A stretch of DNA of 46,926 nucleotides, taken from positions 1 to 46,926 of the forward strand of contig JAABSX010000030.1 in assembly GCA_011390205.1 (NCBI GenBank), in the 5' to 3' direction. Below are positions 26,740 through 34,855 of this stretch, piece after piece. Positions within the stretch are counted from its first letter, which is position 1. Each line of letters starts with the position of its first letter. The notes beneath the pieces are model-generated. The model saw only the letters and a program-made list of their open reading frames with translations. It was not told the DNA's origin and made no database searches. The DNA is from Microscillaceae bacterium (GTDB lineage Bacteria; Bacteroidota; Bacteroidia; Cytophagales; Microscillaceae). The translations under genes were made by a program, and so were the position numbers.

Positions 26740-27585
26740 TTAGAACTCCCATAGGTTATGCTCAAACTCCATCAAATCATACTCCATCTTTTGAGATTCG
26801 TATAAGATAAGTTTGGCAGTATTTGGTTCATTAGCACCATACTCATTAATAACAATATCAGCGATGTATAAGTCATCTGGATTGGCTACCTTCGTGATTC
26901 TGGAGCTAAACAGGCGTAGTTCAAAAGCATCTGCTAAAGAAATATGTCGTTTAGGATTGTCTGGATTATACCAAAAAGCACGTAAATCTTCAAAAGTACC
27001 TTTTTCTAGAGATTCTTCATAAGTAGTTTTGAAGTAATCATACAAATCTTTAAACTGGAATGTAACCAATGATTTTTCACCCATTTGGGTATCTTCATTA
27101 AATCCTTGTGGCATCACGATGGTCAATGCCTGAATATCCCAGTACATGCGTGAGCGGCGGCGGTCAAAGATTAAATCTTCTTTGAGGTCTATGTAATGAA
27201 GCTCGGCAGGGCGGATAGTAACACTATCTCCATAGCTTGCATCATAGTAAGAGCTTAGTAAAGCATAACACTCTCCATGCTCCATTTCATCTTGGAATCC
27301 GTTGTTGCGGGGGTCACTAGATGGGAAGTAAGGTTGTATTTTCTTTGCAGCTACTGCTTCAATAATTACCTTGACCAATTCATTCTTGGTAGATAAAAAC
27401 GGTTTATTTTGCTTCTCAAGTAGGTTGATACGGCGCAAAATAGAGGTACGGTACATGATGTCATCTTCGAGGATAGGCCTTACTGAATTGGGGTTATAAC
27501 CATTAGGACCTATTTGTGCAAACACCGAAAAATTTAAGAGGCTCACCAAAGCCATTAACACACTAACACTTATTATTTTTTTCAT
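26740..27585 (-). CDS. gldN: Gliding motility / type IX secretion protein GldN
   Basis: The product has 281 residues from the ATG at 27585 (MKKIISVSVLMALVSLLNFSVFAQ), which opens a proper signal peptide; a start at 27618 would add 11 residues before it. GldN is a periplasmic protein that forms a ring with the lipoprotein GldK beneath the outer membrane in the type IX secretion machine. Family features include the N-terminal RPILEDDIMYRTSILRRINLLEKQNKPF, the DLKEDLIFDRRRSRMYWDIQ segment and FKDLYDYFKTTYEES. Length and order (last gene of gldKLMN) agree with the family. A terminator follows at 26688-26729. Confidence 0.95.
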   Translation of the reverse strand: MKKIISVSVLMALVSLLNFSVFAQIGPNGYNPNSVRPILEDDIMYRTSILRRINLLEKQNKPFLSTKNELVKVIIEAVAAKKIQPYFPSSDPRNNGFQDEMEHGECYALLSSYYDASYGDSVTIRPAELHYIDLKEDLIFDRRRSRMYWDIQALTIVMPQGFNEDTQMGEKSLVTFQFKDLYDYFKTTYEESLEKGTFEDLRAFWYNPDNPKRHISLADAFELRLFSSRITKVANPDDLYIADIVINEYGANEPNTAKLILYESQKMEYDLMEFEHNLWEF

Positions 27586-27667
27586 ATTGATAAAGGGGTT
27601 TATTAAAAGTTGTGCCACTTAAAAAACGATTCTAAGTGGCACTTTATTACAAGACTTTTAAGACTAT

Positions 27668-29254
27668 TTATCTAGAGAACCAGCTCATGTAAGGGTTCAC
27701 TACTTTAGCCTCTTCTATATTACCAACAGAGTTTACTCTCTGTACTGAAGTAACTTTTGCTTGAAAACCATCTCCTGCACGTGCATCAAATTGGCTCATG
27801 TTAATTGTGCCGCCATTGAATTTAGCAGTCTTCACGTTACGTCCGTTTCTAAACTGAGAAACCTCTACACTTACAACTCTGTAGTTAGCTTCTTTGGGAA
27901 GCGTATTTTTAAATGTTTCATCAGGTGCAGCCACTACATTGAGTGTATTTACGTTTGGGATAGGGTTCTCAGTATTGAGTTTGCTACCATTTGAACTTGC
28001 TAAATATACATTGGGTGGTGGCACAGGATTTACTCTAAAATCTACCGAACCTACGTTTTTGCCATCACTACGCACTGTAAGCACACAGTTTCCTTCTGAT
28101 ACAGGGAAAATGGTAACATCACCTGTACGAGAGCCAGGCACTGCGCGTCCGTTACTTACTCCAAAAGTAGGATTATAAGTAGCACCCAAAGCAGGTACAG
28201 ACGTTTCTAGTGGGTTAGCACAGTTCCTATAAAGTGGGAACTTACTTTGAGAAGTTACAATGAGTACAGGCTCTACTACCATATACTTTTTCTCTATTTT
28301 GAAAGTTGTATCCTTGCTTCTGCCAGGTAATTTAAGACTTATGGTACCCGTCCAAGTTCTTTCTCCTTTGCCTGATGCAGGGATACGGACTTCGCCTTCA
28401 CCGTCTTTTACACGGATAGGACTTCCGTTAGCTGCCATTTTAACGTCAGCCTTGCTACTACTTGCAGACAAGAACATAGTAGCGATGTAATCAGTACCAG
28501 CTGCTACAGTATTAGACTCGGCAGTAGCGGCTACTTTCACCTCATCAAACTTAAGGTCTGCGGTCAGGTCTCCAGCACCCAATCTTTTGAGGACTTCTTG
28601 CTCATAACGCACGATTTCGTTTTGCTTCTGAGTGAGTACAGCTTGTGCGGCTACTACTGGGGTCTGTCCAAAGTTTGCATTTGCAAAGTCTTTTCCTCTT
28701 TGGATAGGGTCATTTTTGTAGAGAGGGTTATTCTCATTGCCTTCTGCCAAAGAAGGGAAGTCATTTGTTTTTTTATCAAACTTTAAGTCTTTATACTCTT
28801 TGTAGAGATCTTCTACAAATTTATCCAGTCGATCTTTCAAATCATATCCTACTCCTTTTTGATTACCAGAACCTATGAGATAAATGGCAACTTTTTCTTC
28901 TTCTGAGGGGTTTAAGATTTTTCCTGATTCATCTAGTCCACCAGATCTTTTGATAAGTTCTTGTTTGATTTTATCTATGTAGGTAATGATTTCCGAAGTT
29001 TTCTTTTTAAGTTCTTCAGCTCTTCTTACTGCTGCTCGTCCTTCATCAGATCCTTCTTTTTCTACTTGCTTTTTAAGAGCGTCAAGTGCGCCGCTACTGG
29101 CGCCTCTTGCGGCTACCAATGCTTGCTCCAAACTTCTGTTTAAGAAAATAAATTTATCGATGATAGTCGAACTTACTTGTAGTGCTAATAACGCGGTGAG
29201 AACAAGATACATCATGTTAATCATCCGCTGTCTAGGGGTTGCTCCTCCAGCCAT
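27668..29254 (-). CDS. gldM: Gliding motility / type IX secretion motor protein GldM
   Basis: The product has 528 residues. The start MAGGATPRQRMINMMYLVL gives one N-terminal membrane helix (about 11-28, MINMMYLVLTALLALQVS), with the rest periplasmic. GldM forms a dimer that, with GldL, makes the proton-driven rotary motor powering gliding and type IX secretion; its periplasmic beta domains reach toward the GldK-GldN ring. The helical region about 35-220 precedes a beta-rich part (about 225-528), including AAGTDYIATMFLSASSSKAD, GTISLKLPGRSKDTTF and VSVEVSQFRNGRNV. Gap to gldL is 53 bases and to gldN 82 bases, in one operon. All features are as expected for the family. Confidence 0.96.
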   Translation of the reverse strand: MAGGATPRQRMINMMYLVLTALLALQVSSTIIDKFIFLNRSLEQALVAARGASSGALDALKKQVEKEGSDEGRAAVRRAEELKKKTSEIITYIDKIKQELIKRSGGLDESGKILNPSEEEKVAIYLIGSGNQKGVGYDLKDRLDKFVEDLYKEYKDLKFDKKTNDFPSLAEGNENNPLYKNDPIQRGKDFANANFGQTPVVAAQAVLTQKQNEIVRYEQEVLKRLGAGDLTADLKFDEVKVAATAESNTVAAGTDYIATMFLSASSSKADVKMAANGSPIRVKDGEGEVRIPASGKGERTWTGTISLKLPGRSKDTTFKIEKKYMVVEPVLIVTSQSKFPLYRNCANPLETSVPALGATYNPTFGVSNGRAVPGSRTGDVTIFPVSEGNCVLTVRSDGKNVGSVDFRVNPVPPPNVYLASSNGSKLNTENPIPNVNTLNVVAAPDETFKNTLPKEANYRVVSVEVSQFRNGRNVKTAKFNGGTINMSQFDARAGDGFQAKVTSVQRVNSVGNIEEAKVVNPYMSWFSR

Positions 29255-29307
29255 TTCTTCTTTATGTTTATTATGTTAAACCATTAATCAAGCAAAGTAT
29301 TTGCTGA

Positions 29308-30144
29308 TTATCCTTTCATTGCTGAAAGCATTCCGCCATATACTTGATTCAAAGAAGTCAGATTAGTCGTAAGCTGAGAGAGTTCTTCCTTAAATTTCTG
29401 GGTATCCTTGCTTGCATTTGCTACATTTTGCATTGCAGAAGAAAGGCTGCTATAAAAATCATTCATTGCTTTGACGTGCTTGCTTGCGCTTCTTAGCTCT
29501 ACTTCATAGACTGCATTTAGTTCAGTCAAGTTTTTGGTCAAGCTCTGAACTTGTGCATGGTAAGCTTTTGCATCTTTTGAAGCATTTGCCATTTCAGTCA
29601 TCGCACCGATGGTAGTAGAATAAGACTTATTCATCTCTACGATGGCATTGCTCGCCAGTTTAACATTTTTGGCATATTCGCTAGTAGCCACTGAAGCATC
29701 GGCAAGATTTCCCATTTTCTCTACATTGCTCGCCAAGTCTTGCATTCCTTTACCAAGATTCTGAATCTTATCAGGGGTAATACTGTTGGCAATTTGTGCT
29801 TCAAGTGCAGCCAATTTAGCCACTACTTTTTCATCACGTGGAGGCAACTGTTGTTGGGGTGCAGCACCAACGGCCATAGGAGGCGCTGTAGAGCCTTCTT
29901 GTAACTGAGAATATACTTTAGACCAGTCAGGGCGAGGTTCTTCTCTGTGTACGGGTTCAAACACACCTAAGAAGAAAATCACCGCTTCTGTTATCATCCC
30001 TACCATTAGGAATTCAGTAGCGCCTGGTAAGTGCAAGATTTTGAACAATGCACCAAGGATTACCACGGCAGCACCAGCACTGGTTACTTTGGGGACTACA
30101 TAAGCATAGATCCAATCAAGCGTATTCATTTTCTTTTTGCTCAT
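29308..30144 (-). CDS. gldL: Gliding motility / type IX secretion motor protein GldL
   Basis: The product has 278 residues. Two membrane helices lie at about 16-34 (SAGAAVVILGALFKILHL) and 40-62 (FLMVGMITEAVIFFLGVFE), with Glu49 in the second, the position expected for the proton-path carboxylate of the GldL-GldM motor. A proline-rich linker (about 75-100) is followed by a long cytoplasmic helical region (about 105-278). That tail contains two related 37-residue units starting ANASKD at residues 186 and 242 (period 56). In Flavobacterium johnsoniae GldL is about 215 residues, so the tail here is longer. The gene sits between gldK (117 bases) and gldM (53 bases). Confidence 0.95.
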   Translation of the reverse strand: MSKKKMNTLDWIYAYVVPKVTSAGAAVVILGALFKILHLPGATEFLMVGMITEAVIFFLGVFEPVHREEPRPDWSKVYSQLQEGSTAPPMAVGAAPQQQLPPRDEKVVAKLAALEAQIANSITPDKIQNLGKGMQDLASNVEKMGNLADASVATSEYAKNVKLASNAIVEMNKSYSTTIGAMTEMANASKDAKAYHAQVQSLTKNLTELNAVYEVELRSASKHVKAMNDFYSSLSSAMQNVANASKDTQKFKEELSQLTTNLTSLNQVYGGMLSAMKG

Positions 30145-30261
30145 TTTAGTAAAAGTTAAAGGTTAAGTAATTAAATAGTTTAAGATAAATTTTTGAATTA
30201 TTTTTTTGCAATATATATAAATACTAGCTTTTACAGAAGACTAGAGATTATTTATTCGATA

Positions 30262-31455
30262 TTATTTACTAAATTCTGTTCCAGAAGAACGTCCTAGGTA
30301 AGTCATGGCACAACGGAAACCTATAGATGAAGATGCTGAATCCCAGTGTTGGTAAGTACGAGTGCCCGTTTCACAGTAATAAGCAATGTCTTTCCAAGAA
30401 CCACCACGAATAACTCTTCGGTTATTGGGGTTGCGATCATTGATACCATTTTGTGTGATAGGGGGGTCATATACGGGGTTCATATCCCATACTACTGGCA
30501 CGGCTGATTCATAATGTGCATCTTGTACCCATTCGGCTACATTGCCTGCCATATCATAGAGGCCATAATCATTGGGGAAGTACTGGGCCACGGGACCTGT
30601 GTAAGCAAAACCATCATCGTAATAGTTGCCACGTCCAGGCTTAAAGTTGGCGAGCATACATCCTAGTGTATTTCTCAGGTACGGGCTACCCCAAGGGTAT
30701 TTTGCCATATCACGTCCACCTCTTGAGGCATATTCCCATTCGGCTTCGGTAGGGAGTCTAAAACGTGGGGCTGGATAAGGTTCTTCTTTTTCTACTTGCT
30801 TGTAGTAGTTAAGGTGCATTGTGCGCCACTGGCAGAAAAAGCGGGCAGACTGCCAATCAACCCCTACTACAGGGAAATCATCAAAAGCAGGGTGCATATA
30901 ATAGTATTCCATCAATGGGTCTCCCATATGGTGTGCGTAATCATATCTCCATCGGGTAGTGTCTGGATACATTTGATTCATCACCGTGATAGAATCTGGG
31001 CGGACGGGCGTTCCGTTTTTTAAGAACATAATGTCTAGCACTTTGGCCACATACTCTTCTGGTAGCTCCTCAGTGTTTGATTGCCTGCCTTCCGAATAAG
31101 CAAGTAATACATCTGTAAACAAACGGTATTGGTTATTGGTAATCTCAGTCTGATCCATAAAGAATGCACTGATGGTTACTTGTTTGTTCATATTGATACG
31201 AGAAGAGGCCACATCTTGGTCTGCTTGACCCATGTGGAAAGTGCCGTTAGGTACTACTACCATTCCAGAGGGGATATACTGCGCATCATAGCTACGAGCA
31301 TCATAAAACGGAACAATTTCACCTTTTGAGGATGAGATACGGTCTTCAAGACCTTGTGCTCCTTTTTTCTTAAAAATCCCACAACTCTGGAATAAAAAGG
31401 AGGCTGCTACCAGGGCATAAAAAAGAGTTTTATAGCCTAAATTTACTTTATTCAT
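30262..31455 (-). CDS. gldK: Gliding motility / type IX secretion lipoprotein GldK
   Basis: The product has 397 residues. A lipoprotein signal ending in FQSC puts the lipidated Cys at residue 25. The body is a formylglycine-generating-enzyme-like (FGE-sulfatase) fold: VVPNGTFHMGQADQDV, FFMDQTEITNNQYRLF, FRLPTEAEWEYASRGG, YGLYDMAGNVAEWVQD and RRVIRGGSWKD. In GldK this fold is structural rather than enzymatic; the protein forms the outer-membrane-linked ring with GldN. It is the first gene of gldKLMN and is separated by 233 bases from the upstream porP/sprF gene, which may hold its own promoter, though no exact consensus was found. Confidence 0.96.
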   Translation of the reverse strand: MNKVNLGYKTLFYALVAASFLFQSCGIFKKKGAQGLEDRISSSKGEIVPFYDARSYDAQYIPSGMVVVPNGTFHMGQADQDVASSRINMNKQVTISAFFMDQTEITNNQYRLFTDVLLAYSEGRQSNTEELPEEYVAKVLDIMFLKNGTPVRPDSITVMNQMYPDTTRWRYDYAHHMGDPLMEYYYMHPAFDDFPVVGVDWQSARFFCQWRTMHLNYYKQVEKEEPYPAPRFRLPTEAEWEYASRGGRDMAKYPWGSPYLRNTLGCMLANFKPGRGNYYDDGFAYTGPVAQYFPNDYGLYDMAGNVAEWVQDAHYESAVPVVWDMNPVYDPPITQNGINDRNPNNRRVIRGGSWKDIAYYCETGTRTYQHWDSASSSIGFRCAMTYLGRSSGTEFSK

Positions 31456-31688
31456 AACACCAAACTTTATTTATTTTATTACTTATTAATTGTATTGAAC
31501 TGACTTATTATTTTAGGGTCTTTTTGAAGTTTATTATTTTCAACTTTGCAAACATTATGCAAATAACGTCAAGAAAATAAATAACAGATATTTTTTTTAT
31601 TTTTTTAGTTACATTTTCTTGTTAATTAGTATATACAAGATTAAGATTTCTAGTTCATAACGGAAGACGCTTACGCTTTATTTCAATT

Positions 31689-32684
31689 TTAATATCTAAA
31701 TTGTGGTGTTCTTATCAGTGCAGGGTACTTGGGAGCTCTGACTGGCAGGCCGTAAGATACCATTAACTCATAGGAGGTAGTTTCCTTGGCGGCTCTTCCT
31801 GAATACACATAATCAAATCCGAAGCCAACTTTTATATTGTGCAAACTACTGGGTTTTCCTGATCTCACGATTTTTCTGGGCATGTTTGCACCTATGTATA
31901 AGTTTATAGACTCTTCATTGCGGTAACTTGTGCCTAACCATACCTTTTCATCATACTCTAGGAGTGCTCCCGCATCTACTGAAAACTCTTTTAATTCTGA
32001 TGCTTTTACGAGCAGATTAGGCGTAAGCAGCCATTTTTCGTTGCGGTCTAGTTTGATGGTATATCCTCCCATAAGATAGAAGCTATTGACTAAGGGGTCT
32101 CTATTGAATCCATCTCCGAAGCTAAAACTTGCTTGTGTGAGGTGATTTGCTGTCAGACTAAAAAAATATTTAGGGTTGTGATAATATATCCCTATTGCCA
32201 TATCAGGCCTTATAACTGACTGGACTCCAGACTCGCCTATGAGGTCATCTCCTGAATCTACCAATCTATACTTATCAAAATCTACTATTCTTGTGTACAT
32301 ACCTCCACGAATACCAAACGAGAGTTTTGAATCATTTGCCATTTTTATATGATAAGCATACGAAAGTTGTAACTCGATGTTGCTCAGAGGCCCGAGTCTG
32401 TCCAAAACGGCATTAAATCCTATCCCACTGTTGTATTTTGGGAGGGCAGTATTAAAACTCAATACTTGGGTGGAGGGGCCTCCCCCCTCATCGAAGCTTG
32501 CTTGATAGCCTGCCCATTGTGTACGGTGTATAAAAGAAAACTGTGTTTCTTGTTCTACCCCTGCAAAGGCTGGGTTTATGTATAGTTTATTAAACAAAAA
32601 CTGTGTAAACTGGGCATCTTGCTGTGCATGGCACAGCAAGATGCTCCATAATAGAGAAATGTGTATCAGAATGAGCTTCTTCAT
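31689..32684 (-). CDS. PorP/SprF family type IX secretion outer membrane protein
   Basis: The product has 331 residues with a signal peptide ending LCHAQ. It begins DAQFTQFLFNKLYINPAFAG, the hallmark start of the PorP/SprF family, followed by membrane beta-strands: QFSFIHRTQWAGYQ, YNSGIGFNAVLDRLGP, LSFGIRGGMYTRIVD, YFFSLTANHLTQASF and VGFGFDYVYSGRAA. PorP of Porphyromonas gingivalis is encoded directly before porK-porL-porM-porN, the same order as here, so this copy is likely the core PorP of the secretion machine. Unlike the second family member in the window, it has no OmpA domain. Confidence 0.93.
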   Translation of the reverse strand: MKKLILIHISLLWSILLCHAQQDAQFTQFLFNKLYINPAFAGVEQETQFSFIHRTQWAGYQASFDEGGGPSTQVLSFNTALPKYNSGIGFNAVLDRLGPLSNIELQLSYAYHIKMANDSKLSFGIRGGMYTRIVDFDKYRLVDSGDDLIGESGVQSVIRPDMAIGIYYHNPKYFFSLTANHLTQASFSFGDGFNRDPLVNSFYLMGGYTIKLDRNEKWLLTPNLLVKASELKEFSVDAGALLEYDEKVWLGTSYRNEESINLYIGANMPRKIVRSGKPSSLHNIKVGFGFDYVYSGRAAKETTSYELMVSYGLPVRAPKYPALIRTPQFRY

Positions 32685-32781
32685 GATGTTTCAAAAATGG
32701 TATTTATGTATCTTAAAATCATGAATGAAGATAGCAAGAAATCTGGTAAAAATGGTACAGCACATCAAGTTTTTATAATAA

Positions 32782-33570
32782 CTACTGGATATTATTTGCC
32801 AATTTAATGTATGCCTCTAATGCACCAGTCATAGAGGGTGCATTGGGTAATGGTGCTTCTATGTCTAATACTAAATTTGCTTCACGCACAGCATTAGATG
32901 TAGTAGGACCAAAGGCAGCAATCCGAGTCTTATTCTGCTTAAATTCTGGGAAGTTTTCTAAGAGTGATTGTATGCCTGAGGGGCTATAAAAAGCCAATAC
33001 ATCATAATTTACATCTGATAAATCAGATAAATCACTGGCTACTGTGCGGTAAAGTACCATTTCGGTCAATCCTACACCACTTTCATTCATAAAGTCTGGC
33101 AAGTCCTCTTTTCTTATATTAGAGCACGGGAAGAGGAATGTTTCACTCTTGTGCTTTTTGATAAGTGGAAAAAGGTCTGTTACAGTACGTTTTCCTGTAA
33201 ATATTTTTCTTTTTCTTACAGTAATAAACTTCTGAAGATAGTTGGCTGTCTGGTCTGAAACACAAAAGTATTTCATATCAGCAGGCACTTCTACACGAAG
33301 CTCTTTACACATCTCAAAGAAATGTTTTACTGCATTACGGCTCGTAAAGATAACGGCAGTATGGCTTAAAATATCAATCTTTTGACGGCGGAAATCTCTA
33401 GCTGTTACTGGCTGAATCTCTATAAACGGACGAAAATCTATTTTAATCCCGTATTTTCGTGCAAGTTCGCTGTAAGGATTGTTTTGTGTATTAGGTTCGG
33501 GTTGAGAAACCAAAATGCTCTGCACTGGGTTGAGTCTCTCTGATGAAATTTGCATATGTAACTTACTCAT
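32782..33570 (-). CDS. hemD: Uroporphyrinogen-III synthase family protein
   Basis: The product has 262 residues. HemD closes hydroxymethylbilane to uroporphyrinogen III in haem synthesis. The two-domain fold is recognisable: SILVSQPEPNTQNNPYSELA and VIFTSRNAVKHFFEMC in the first lobe, then FCVSDQTANYLQK, LFPCSNIRKEDLPDF, VLAFYSPSGIQSLLENFP and IAAFGPTTSNAVREA in the second. HemD proteins share little sequence, so the family call rests on these blocks. The start MSKLHMQIS could also be the second Met (residue 6). No other haem-synthesis gene is in this run; the gene lies between a DUF4271 gene (25 bases) and porP (97 bases), an order I recall from other Bacteroidota. Confidence 0.85.
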   Translation of the reverse strand: MSKLHMQISSERLNPVQSILVSQPEPNTQNNPYSELARKYGIKIDFRPFIEIQPVTARDFRRQKIDILSHTAVIFTSRNAVKHFFEMCKELRVEVPADMKYFCVSDQTANYLQKFITVRKRKIFTGKRTVTDLFPLIKKHKSETFLFPCSNIRKEDLPDFMNESGVGLTEMVLYRTVASDLSDLSDVNYDVLAFYSPSGIQSLLENFPEFKQNKTRIAAFGPTTSNAVREANLVLDIEAPLPNAPSMTGALEAYIKLANNIQ

Positions 33571-33595
33571 TGGTACAAAAATATTAAATATTGAC

Positions 33596-34801
33596 TTAGT
33601 CGTAAATATTGAAAACCAATAATTTTGCCCCTATTAATATGGGTACTAATTCGGCAATGCAAAGATAGTAAAATAAATATAGACTTTTAAAAGTAAGCTG
33701 TTTAATTATAAGATAAACCATCATAAAAGCCTGAATTACATGAAAAATGAGTGTAAAAGACAGCATTACTTGAATAAACTCTTGTCCTAAAAGATATTCG
33801 AGACCCCCGATTAAGACCATAATGCCCACGCCTGCCACTGTATAGTATAAACCTAGTATACGTAAATATTCAAAAAAATGAATGCGTACCGTCATTTTAG
33901 GTATGTTTAGCAGAAGCCCAAAGAAAACTAGGCCCATATATTTAAGGAAAATCAAAGCATTGATGCCCAAAACCAATAAAACCTGCAGCACCCAGTGATT
34001 CCCAAACCAAGTATCCTGTGCAGAATATGCCGAAAATCTCTGGGCTGCACCAAAAAACACTTCAAAATAAATGCTCATCCAGATACTAAGCACAAACACG
34101 AAGATAAAATTATAGCTATTTAATGTCTTATTAATAAGGTTACTCTCTTTTTGTGCCAAAGATGAAAGACTACTACGCAAGCTAAAGTAGCTCCAAAAAC
34201 TCTTGGGAGAGTAATTAAGTAAAAAAGCATAGCCTCCTACTGCCAGTAAAAAACTGAGTATCAATACATACTTATCATCTTGTGAAGAACGTGACATCAT
34301 CGGAAAATCAGGGCGGGTCTCTGCTTTGGCATTCGCCTTCAATGACTTAGACTGGTAAAAGCCTACAAAAATCTGTGGCAGAGGAAGCCTCTGTTTGTCA
34401 TCATAAAAAGTACAAAAATAAGTTTCGTCACCATACACATTGCGTAAGCTATCCAAAGAATAGCTTATCCACCTATCAGAAGGGTAATAAGCTGCTAACT
34501 TCTGGTCTATAAAAAAATAAGTCCCCGAAGATGCATAAAAATTTAGGTGTTGCCGAGCAAAATCACTTGGGTGAAGCCAAAAACCCATAGATTTAGAATT
34601 ACCATGCCGCTGCGGAATGTAAGGCACATAGCCTTCATACTTATCATCATATACTTGCCAATCATCACTTAGCTGGTAACTTAATAAATATTGACTTAAA
34701 AAATTGCTTGTGCTGTCTTGTGCTTTGAGTATATATCTGTTGCCAGACCACAGCAGCAGCAAAGACAATAGTAGAATGCTCCGAAAGCTTGTTTGTATCA
34801 T
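33596..34801 (-). CDS. DUF4271-type membrane protein
   Basis: The product has 401 residues. After a signal-like segment (1-27, ending LKAQ), residues about 30-170 form a soluble exported region (YQLSDDWQVYDDKYEGYVPY). One membrane segment follows (about 180-200), then a C-terminal block with about six more (about 230-400), including FGNHWVLQVLLVLGINALIFL, YLRILGLYYTVAGVGIMVLIGG and LFYYLCIAELVPILIGAKLL. The multi-helix end fits the Bacteroidota-specific DUF4271 family, often found beside hemD. Function is unknown; the place next to type IX secretion genes is the only hint. It precedes hemD by 25 bases, so the two are likely co-transcribed. Confidence 0.75.
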   Translation of the reverse strand: MIQTSFRSILLLSLLLLWSGNRYILKAQDSTSNFLSQYLLSYQLSDDWQVYDDKYEGYVPYIPQRHGNSKSMGFWLHPSDFARQHLNFYASSGTYFFIDQKLAAYYPSDRWISYSLDSLRNVYGDETYFCTFYDDKQRLPLPQIFVGFYQSKSLKANAKAETRPDFPMMSRSSQDDKYVLILSFLLAVGGYAFLLNYSPKSFWSYFSLRSSLSSLAQKESNLINKTLNSYNFIFVFVLSIWMSIYFEVFFGAAQRFSAYSAQDTWFGNHWVLQVLLVLGINALIFLKYMGLVFFGLLLNIPKMTVRIHFFEYLRILGLYYTVAGVGIMVLIGGLEYLLGQEFIQVMLSFTLIFHVIQAFMMVYLIIKQLTFKSLYLFYYLCIAELVPILIGAKLLVFNIYD

Positions 34802-34855
34802 CCAAAAAATAGTGTTATATGGCGTTTCCTTTAACGATTACGCAAATTTCGTTTT

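Noticed and set aside
30262-31455. Formylglycine-generating enzyme (sulfatase activator)
   Set aside because: The fold matches, but the lipoprotein signal and position before gldL identify it as GldK, where the fold is structural.
31456-31688. Consensus promoter ahead of gldK
   Set aside because: Only near-matches to TAnnTTTG were found, one of them too close to the start codon, so none is reported.
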